Source: Anaeroplasmataceae bacterium (GTDB lineage Bacteria; Bacillota_I; Bacilli_A; Acholeplasmatales; Anaeroplasmataceae). From it: a stretch of 38,822 nt of DNA. The stretch is from positions 1 through 38,822 of the forward strand of contig JAIEEQ010000064.1 of the NCBI GenBank assembly GCA_029067355.1. The letters run 5' to 3'. The position numbers and the translations under genes were made by a program. Under the pieces are notes generated by a model. It saw only the letters and a program-made list of their open reading frames with translations. It did no database searches and was not told the DNA's origin. Below, one piece after another: positions 34,110 to 38,822 of this stretch (the stretch's first letter is position 1; each line of letters starts with the position of its first letter).

Positions 34110-34712
34110 ATGAATTTGCCGAATAAATTAACATTAGGAAGAATTATTGCCATCCCAGTTATGATAATTATTGCTTATATTCCATATTTGGGAAATCCTA
34201 TATTTCAAGGAACAAGCCTAAGCTATGCTAATTTTATTAATTTTATCATATTTGCTATCGCATCATTTACTGATTTTTTAGATGGATATCTTGCAAGAAA
34301 AAATAATTTAGTCACAACCTTTGGCAAGTTCGCTGATCCTCTTGCAGACAAAATATTAGTAATGGTCGCATTTTTAATAATATTTATGCAGGGACAGATA
34401 GTTAAATTTGGAAGTGTTGAATTAGAACTTGTTCCTATGTGGGGACTTGGAATTATCATATTTAGAGAATTTGCTGTATCAGGAGTAAGACTAGTTGCGG
34501 CCCAGCATGGAGATGTTATTGCAGCAGGATGGTCAGGAAAGGTCAAGACCTTTGAAACAATGATTGCTATTGGATTTTTGTTTTTTGCAGAGTTGCATGA
34601 GGTTATTAAAATTTTAGGTTTTGTTTTGATGTATATTTCTATAATATTAACCTTGTATTCAGGTGTTGAATACATTTGGAAGAACAGGAAAATTATTTTT
34701 GAATCAATTTAG
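34110..34712 (+). CDS. pgsA: CDP-diacylglycerol-glycerol-3-phosphate 3-phosphatidyltransferase
   Basis: It makes phosphatidylglycerol phosphate in the membrane. The CDP-alcohol phosphatidyltransferase motif is present ([12 protein letters not shown], then [11 protein letters not shown]), with several transmembrane segments in 200 aa. ATG 34110, preceded by GAGGTG, gives the usual start [10 protein letters not shown]; a longer reading from 34026 has no ribosome site. A TATAAT at 34085-34090 is its likely -10. recA follows eight bases later, the same order as in Bacillus and relatives. Confidence 0.95.
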   Translation: MNLPNKLTLGRIIAIPVMIIIAYIPYLGNPIFQGTSLSYANFINFIIFAIASFTDFLDGYLARKNNLVTTFGKFADPLADKILVMVAFLIIFMQGQIVKFGSVELELVPMWGLGIIIFREFAVSGVRLVAAQHGDVIAAGWSGKVKTFETMIAIGFLFFAELHEVIKILGFVLMYISIILTLYSGVEYIWKNRKIIFESI

Positions 34713-34720
34713 GAGGAATT

Positions 34721-35704
34721 ATGGCAGAGGTAAATCGTGAACAAGCTTTAGAGGAAGCTTTAAAAAGAATAGAAAAAGAATTTGGCAAAGGGTCTATTAT
34801 GCGGTTAGGAGATGAAATAGATCGCAAAATAGAGGTGATTCCAAGTGGCTCTATTGCGTTAGATAAAGCTCTTGGAGTAGGAGGATATCCAAAAGGAAGA
34901 ATCATCGAAATCTATGGACCTGAATCTTCAGGAAAGACGACTTTTGCATTACATGCTATTGCAAATGCACAAAAAAATGGCGGCTTTGCTGCATTCATAG
35001 ATGCTGAACATGCTCTTGATCCTGTTTATGCAAAAGCACTAGGGGTGGATATTGAAAATTTAATTTTATCTCAGCCAGATAATGGAGAGCAGGCTCTGGA
35101 TATTGCAGAAGCACTTATTAAATCTGGAAGTGTTGATATTTTGGTTGTAGATTCAGTTGCAGCGTTAGTTCCAGAAGCTGAGCTTAATGGTGATATGGGA
35201 GATTCTCATGTTGGCTTGCATGCAAGATTGATGTCTCAGGCGATGCGTAAGCTTGCTGGAATTATTAATAAAACAAATTGTGTTGCAATTTTTATCAACC
35301 AAATTCGTGAAAAGGTAGGGGTGATGTTTGGAAACCCAGAAACGACAACTGGTGGAAGAGCTTTGAAATTTTATGCATCTGTTCGTTTAGATATTCGTAG
35401 AGGTGAAGCAATTAAAGATGGGACTATCATTTTAGGAAACCGTACAAATGTAAAAGTTGTTAAAAACAAGGTTGCTCCTCCATTTAAGGTGGCAGAAGTG
35501 GAAATTATATATGGTCAAGGAATTTCTCGGTTAGGTGAAATTGTGGATTTGGCTGTAAAATATGAAATTATAAACAAGTCTGGTGCATGGTTTTCATACA
35601 ACGGAACTAAGATAGGTCAGGGAAGAGAAAATACAAAAGAGTATCTGAAAAATAACCCAGAGCTATTAAAGGAAATTGAAGAAAAGGTTATTGCAATAGA
35701 TTAA
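34721..35704 (+). CDS. recA: Recombinase RecA
   Basis: RecA forms the filament for homologous pairing and SOS induction. The 327-aa product has Walker [10 protein letters not shown] at 66-74, VDSVAALVP as Walker B, and DNA-binding loops near 155-165 and 195-210. It is slightly shorter than the usual 345-350 because the acidic C-terminal tail is reduced. TTAGGAGGAATT precedes the ATG. It can be read through from pgsA; no clear LexA box is seen in the short gap. Confidence 0.98.
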   Translation: MAEVNREQALEEALKRIEKEFGKGSIMRLGDEIDRKIEVIPSGSIALDKALGVGGYPKGRIIEIYGPESSGKTTFALHAIANAQKNGGFAAFIDAEHALDPVYAKALGVDIENLILSQPDNGEQALDIAEALIKSGSVDILVVDSVAALVPEAELNGDMGDSHVGLHARLMSQAMRKLAGIINKTNCVAIFINQIREKVGVMFGNPETTTGGRALKFYASVRLDIRRGEAIKDGTIILGNRTNVKVVKNKVAPPFKVAEVEIIYGQGISRLGEIVDLAVKYEIINKSGAWFSYNGTKIGQGRENTKEYLKNNPELLKEIEEKVIAID

Positions 35705-35715
35705 GCAAAAATAAA

Positions 35716-35744
35716 TTGACAAGCGTTTCATTTTACGTTATAAT
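35716..35744 (+). promoter_or_regulatory. Consensus promoter of tRNA-Ser
   Basis: Perfect TTGACA (35716-35721), 17-base spacer, perfect TATAAT (35739-35744). The -35 box continues into AAGCGTTTCA, the same TTGACAAGCG element as in the small-RNA promoter at 18191. Confidence 0.9.
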
Positions 35745-35763
35745 GTAAAAGCGCTTGGTAGTT

Positions 35764-35854
35764 GGAGTAGTACTCAAGAGGCTCAAGAGGCTTCCCTGCT
35801 AAGGAAGTAGACCGGGTAACTGGTGCAAGGGTTCGAATCCCTTCTGCTCCGCCA
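35764..35854 (+). tRNA. tRNA-Ser (anticodon GCU), class II, CCA encoded
   Basis: A 7-bp acceptor stem (GGAGTAG with CTGCTCC), anticodon loop CTGCTAA with GCT at 35798-35800, a long variable arm (TAGACCGGGTAACTGG region), T-loop GGTTCGAATCC and encoded GCCA. It decodes AGU and AGC codons. It has its own perfect promoter. Confidence 0.96.
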
Positions 35855-35881
35855 TTTAGACCCTTATACGCACCCTCTAAA

Positions 35882-35935
35882 TTAGGGAGCGTTAAAATGA
35901 TATCAATTGACTCATTGTTGATTGATATTTTTTTT
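35882..35935 (+). repeat. Direct repeat, left copy (terminator duplication)
   Basis: Imperfect copy of 38337-38388; identical core GATATCAATTGA at 35899-35910 and similar flanks on both sides. It marks the left edge of the accessory patch. Confidence 0.55.
35899..35935 (+). terminator. Terminator of tRNA-Ser; left copy of a duplicated sequence
   Basis: ATATCAAT (35900-35907) pairs with ATTGATAT (35921-35928) and a T-run follows. The stretch from about 35882 to 35935 matches 38337-38388 at most positions, with an identical core GATATCAATTGA. Confidence 0.7.
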
Positions 35936-36050
35936 ATAAAAATTGATCAGCTTAATGAAGTGTATAACAAAATTGTTGATATTAGAAATTATTTAATAAA
36001 ACAATAATATGCTCCCATTTACTCCTTAAAGAAGATTAGAGGTAATCAAA

Positions 36051-36365
36051 ATGTCAAAGTACAATACTATTGAAGTTTGGAATAAACTAATTGGAAAGGA
36101 CACAGAAGTTTATGACTATGCTGATAGATTAATAAAGAAATCTGCCTGTGGCAACCCACATAGTCAATTCTTTCCAACAATTGATCATATTCGTCCACTT
36201 TCTCAAGGTGGTAGTGATATTCTAGAGAATCTTATAATTTGCCATCGTGACACCAATGAAGAGAAAGGTGATTCGTTTCCTCATTGGTATGCTAATGGAA
36301 CTAGATACAAAGTTATCCAAGTAAGAGGAACACGAAATGAATATGATATATATGAAGATGAATAG
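36051..36365 (+). CDS. HNH endonuclease-like protein, 104 aa
   Basis: The HNH core is TIDHIRPLSQGGSDILENLI followed by CHRDTNEEKGD, giving His, Asn and His/Asn residues of a beta-beta-alpha metal site. One extra Cys pair is incomplete (SACGNP). The protein is short and stands alone, with an AGAGGTAATC ribosome site, in a patch with a broken RhuM gene, and is typical of mobile or phage-derived genes. It may be a free HNH nuclease or a remnant. Confidence 0.65.
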   Translation: MSKYNTIEVWNKLIGKDTEVYDYADRLIKKSACGNPHSQFFPTIDHIRPLSQGGSDILENLIICHRDTNEEKGDSFPHWYANGTRYKVIQVRGTRNEYDIYEDE

Positions 36366-36367
36366 TT

Positions 36368-36832
36368 TTTCTTTCTATTGTTTTACGAACAAAAGTTCGT
36401 AGATATGAGAATGAAAATATTTGGTTGACTCAAAAAATGCTTGCTGTAATTTTTGATGTAACAGTGCCTACTATTAATGAACATATCAAAAAAATAATAA
36501 AAGATTCAGAATTAGATGAGAATTCAGTTATTAGGAAATTCTGAATAACTGCCAATGATGGTAAAACTTATGATACAAAGCACTATAATCTTCAAATGAT
36601 TATCGCTATTGGATTGAAGCTGAATTTGGAAAGAGCAGTTCAATTTCGTAAATTGATAAATCAAATTGCATCTGAATATACCATTAAAGGTTGGGCAATG
36701 GATGATGAAAGACTTATTAGAGGAACGTATCTTACTGATAAATATTTTGAAGAACAATTAGAGCGTGTTCATGAAATACGTGTATCTGAAAGAAAGTTTT
36801 ATCAGATGAGAATATGTACTCTATTAAAGTAG
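36368..36832 (+). pseudogene. Broken RhuM-family virulence protein gene
   Basis: Reading one frame from about 36386 gives a RhuM-like sequence: IWLTQKMLAVIFDVTVPTIN, then a TGA at 36542-36544 in the middle, then ITANDGKTYDTKHYNLQMII, YTIKGWAMDDERLIRG and RVSERKFYQ. Both sides of the stop fit the family in the same frame, so it is a nonsense mutation. There is no start codon before it (5' loss). The usual C-terminal part is missing after FYQ (stop at 36830), possibly by frameshift. RhuM genes often sit in phage or island cargo; its product is presumably not made. Confidence 0.7.
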
Positions 36833-37026
36833 CAGTATTTAAAGGAAAAGATAAGTCTACTTTTCTTTTTAATTTTTATAGTATAATAGCAATGAAGGAA
36901 CTTTTATAATAGAAACTATGCACAAGATATCTAATTTTTAAAATTAAGAATTGATGTTGAATGCAATTTGATAGAGTGAGTTTATTTTAGTGTGTGTGAG
37001 TTCTTTAATAAAGGAAGTGTTAATAA

Positions 37027-37635
37027 ATGGATTTATCTGTAAAAACTTATTTGAATAATCCTTGTGGAACCCTATCTATTCCGTATTGGAAGGCAAAAAA
37101 TCTTGTTATACCTGATTCAATAGTTATACTTCATCATACTCAATTTCAGAATCAGTTTAATGAATATCAAAGCTTTTTTCGATTGCTACATCCTTTAAAT
37201 GAAGCTTTTTTCCCATCTTGTGAAATAAAAACAATAAGTGCTTTAGAAGATGTACTTCCACTTTTAAATGTATGTTTTGAAAAAGAAGATATAAATTTAT
37301 CCATTAGCGATTTAATTAAGATGCAAGAACATCCTGTTTATAATAGGAATTTATGGGTTGGCATAGAAGAAAATGGAAACCTGATTGCTTGTGGAATTGC
37401 AGAGTTTGATGTAGAAATTAATGAGGGAATCATTGAATGGTTATGTGTACTCCCAAATTATCAAAGGAAAGGTATTGGCAGAAAAATAGTAAACGAGTTA
37501 TGTTATCGGCTTAAGGAATTTGGGGCCACTTTCGTAACAGTATCGGGGAGAATAGGAAATACATCAAATCCTGAATCTTTCTATCGTTCTTGCGGATTTC
37601 TTGGTTCTGATGTGTGGTATATTTGTGAAAAATAA
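37027..37635 (+). CDS. GNAT-family N-acetyltransferase
   Basis: 202 aa. The GNAT fold is in the C-terminal half: GIIEWLCVLPNYQRKGIGRK (acetyl-CoA loop RKGIGR near 150) and SFYRSCGF near the end. The first 70 residues do not match the core domain and may be an N-terminal lobe. AAAGGAAGTG precedes the ATG. Substrate unknown; located in the accessory patch next to tRNA-Ser. Confidence 0.75.
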   Translation: MDLSVKTYLNNPCGTLSIPYWKAKNLVIPDSIVILHHTQFQNQFNEYQSFFRLLHPLNEAFFPSCEIKTISALEDVLPLLNVCFEKEDINLSISDLIKMQEHPVYNRNLWVGIEENGNLIACGIAEFDVEINEGIIEWLCVLPNYQRKGIGRKIVNELCYRLKEFGATFVTVSGRIGNTSNPESFYRSCGFLGSDVWYICEK

Positions 37636-37764
37636 GCTGCCATTTTTCTAGAAATATTTTGAAACGAATTTTAATATATAAACAGCATTAGGAGATATAG
37701 AGGATATTCATGGTAGAGCTATTATCGTCTTATGTATCTACGCAGCCTCAAAATATTTTTTTAG

Positions 37765-37793
37765 TTGCTCTTATAAGATAAGTATGCTATAAA
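37765..37793 (+). promoter_or_regulatory. Possible promoter of the 37827 gene
   Basis: TTGCTC (37765-37770), 17 bases, TATAAA (37788-37793), 33 bases before the start codon. The rest of 37636-37826 shows no gene. Confidence 0.4.
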
Positions 37794-37826
37794 TATATTA
37801 TAGAATAAACATAATGAGGTAAAGCT

Positions 37827-38294
37827 ATGAACTATAATCAATTAAATGAAGTATATGAGAAACTAGATAAAAAAGCACATGAGTTTTGTGAGATATTTCA
37901 TTGCACATTTGGATATTACAATGGTCATTATCGAAAGAATCAAGATGGTGATTATAAGATAGAATATTTTCCAATACCTGTCCTAAGCATAAAAGGCTTA
38001 TGTGATATTGAAATTGGTTTAGATCAAATTTCTATTACTACTAAATTATCAAGGGATAAAGCAATATCTTACGATTATAATAAGATTAAAGAGTATCCTT
38101 TTGAAGTCTACGGCGTAGAAAACTATTTAGATGATTTTTACCTTTCAGGAGATACAATAGAGAGTATGAAAGACAAGATACTGAAAAGCAAGGAACAAGC
38201 CATTTTCTTTTCTTTTTCCTTTCCTTCTGATGTCAAAACTATTACTATTTGTGAATTTATAAATGCTATTGTTAAAGAAAGCTTTTTCTATTAA
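37827..38294 (+). CDS. Protein of unknown function, 155 aa
   Basis: Acidic, cytoplasmic-looking protein with no signal or membrane segment. Tyr- and Phe-rich beta segments (FCEIFHCTFGYYNGHYRK, FPIPVLSIKGLCDIEIGL) precede a helical end. I do not recognise a family. AATGAGGTAAAG precedes the ATG. It lies just inside the right terminator copy of the accessory patch. Confidence 0.6.
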   Translation: MNYNQLNEVYEKLDKKAHEFCEIFHCTFGYYNGHYRKNQDGDYKIEYFPIPVLSIKGLCDIEIGLDQISITTKLSRDKAISYDYNKIKEYPFEVYGVENYLDDFYLSGDTIESMKDKILKSKEQAIFFSFSFPSDVKTITICEFINAIVKESFFY

Positions 38295-38336
38295 ATAGAT
38301 GTATTAAAATTTTATCACTTAATATGTGCCTTAATT

Positions 38337-38388
38337 TTAGAGTGTTTAAAAGATATCAATTGATTGCATTGTCAATTGGTATTTTTTT
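38337..38388 (+). repeat. Direct repeat, right copy (terminator duplication)
   Basis: Copy of the tRNA-Ser terminator region; core GATATCAATTGA at 38352-38363 identical to 35899-35910. It marks the right edge of the patch. Confidence 0.55.
38353..38388 (+). terminator. Terminator after the 37827 gene
   Basis: 11-bp stem (38353-38363 with 38372-38382, one G-T pair), eight-base loop, then TTTTTT. Confidence 0.75.
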
Positions 38389-38401
38389 ATTCTATTGTAG
38401 A

Positions 38402-38431
38402 CGAAAGAAAAGAGGTAGTTTAAGCTACCTC
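38402..38431 (-). terminator. Terminator of the metal regulator gene
   Basis: On the minus strand GAGGTAG (38431-38425) pairs with CTACCTC (38418-38412), followed by TTTTCTTT. It overlaps the stop codon. Confidence 0.75.
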
Positions 38432-38798
38432 AATCTAGTTTTTTATTTAGTTCAATTAACGCATTAAAGGTTTCATCTGTTAAATCATGCTCAATTTTAC
38501 ATGCATCCTCTTCAGCAGTAGTTGGATTGACTCCTATTTTTATAAATAGTTCTGTTAAAATTGTATGACGGTTTAGTATTTTTTCTGCGACAGATCTACC
38601 TTGTATAGTTAAAAATATGTGGCTATTTGAATCAATTGTTAGATAACCATCCTCTTTTAATTTTTTTAGCATAATAGATACAGAAGGTTTAGAAAAGCCT
38701 AAATGATTTACAATATCAATTGCATGAACGTCCTTTTGCGTCTTTGAAAGCATTAAAATTGTTTCTAAATAATTTTCTCCAGATTCTAATAGAGACAT
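38430..38798 (-). CDS. DtxR/MntR-family metal-dependent transcriptional regulator
   Basis: 122 aa: a winged helix (VHAIDIVNHLGFSKPSVSIM) plus the metal-binding dimerisation domain, no SH3 domain, as in MntR-size members. Metal ligands: N-terminal ESGENYLE has Asn where MntR has Asp-8; NRHTIL supplies a His; DACKIEH has Cys at the position of MntR Glu-99, like DtxR Cys-102, then Glu-His. The mixed ligand set leaves Mn versus Fe open. ATG 38798 follows GGTGGTGAT; a GTG at 38810 lies in that site. The promoter and any operator lie at or beyond the window edge. Confidence 0.85.
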   Translation of the reverse strand: MSLLESGENYLETILMLSKTQKDVHAIDIVNHLGFSKPSVSIMLKKLKEDGYLTIDSNSHIFLTIQGRSVAEKILNRHTILTELFIKIGVNPTTAEEDACKIEHDLTDETFNALIELNKKLD

Positions 38799-38822
38799 TG
38801 AAATCACCACCAGTATATCTAT

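Noticed and set aside
34223-34675. 150-codon minus-strand frame opposite pgsA
   Set aside because: Shadow of pgsA; no ribosome site and no recognisable protein.
35897-36007. 36-codon open frame after tRNA-Ser with a GGGAG upstream
   Set aside because: Its start codon lies at the terminator hairpin of the tRNA and the sequence belongs to the duplicated terminator region; more likely not a gene.
36524-36757. 77-codon minus-strand frame opposite the RhuM remnant
   Set aside because: The plus strand has clear RhuM similarity, so this is a shadow frame.
1-38822. CRISPR arrays, insertion sequences and rRNA genes
   Set aside because: No regularly spaced repeats, no transposase-like protein and no rRNA sequence were seen by eye.

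Overview
The window is low-GC DNA with AGGAGG-type ribosome sites and gene orders typical of Firmicutes. It carries a spore-germination protease gene (gpr), AddAB instead of RecBCD, CcpA, a T-box ahead of tyrS, and short versions of several proteins (779-aa AddB, 252-aa GPR, 327-aa RecA). Together these suggest an anaerobic, spore-forming member of the Erysipelotrichia or a neighbouring class of Bacillota. This placement is an inference from gene content, not from a marker-gene comparison.

Layout. 1-5.3 kb: uvrB, a single-chain L-serine dehydratase and the RNA methyltransferase rlmCD in one operon, then a NUDIX hydrolase. 5.3-6.6 kb: an SPFH/Band-7 membrane protein on the minus strand behind a long structured leader that fits the yybP-ykoY (Mn2+) riboswitch with a terminator/antiterminator switch. 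6.6-15.5 kb: a six-gene, mostly overlapping operon of unusual composition: HAD+GNAT fusion, PP-loop ATPase of the sugar-amidotransferase type, a membrane domain fused to a rifampin-phosphotransferase/PEP-synthase-like dikinase, a BtaA-like (DUF3419) aminocarboxypropyl transferase, a short acyl-adenylate ligase and a MurC-family ligase. It reads as a pathway for a modified lipid or lipid-linked amino-acid conjugate and is the best candidate for an undescribed system here. 15.6-18.1 kb: ccpA and T-box-controlled tyrS, then a candidate small RNA on the minus strand.

18.2-35.7 kb is mostly housekeeping: two small unknown genes and cvfB; addB-addA and a hypoxanthine-DNA glycosylase; rimM-trmD; a YihY-type membrane protein, pdaA and holA; a YtrA-type GntR regulator with its ABC exporter and permease; a lipoprotein; rpsT divergent from gpr; a zinc-ribbon protein; a small secreted protein; pgsA and recA. 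35.7-38.4 kb: tRNA-Ser(GCU) with a consensus promoter, followed by a small accessory patch (HNH protein, broken RhuM gene, GNAT acetyltransferase, unknown protein). The patch lies between two diverged copies of the same roughly 50-base terminator sequence, which suggests an insertion next to the tRNA. The window ends with a DtxR/MntR-type metal regulator on the minus strand. With the Mn riboswitch this gives two separate metal-sensing devices in 39 kb.
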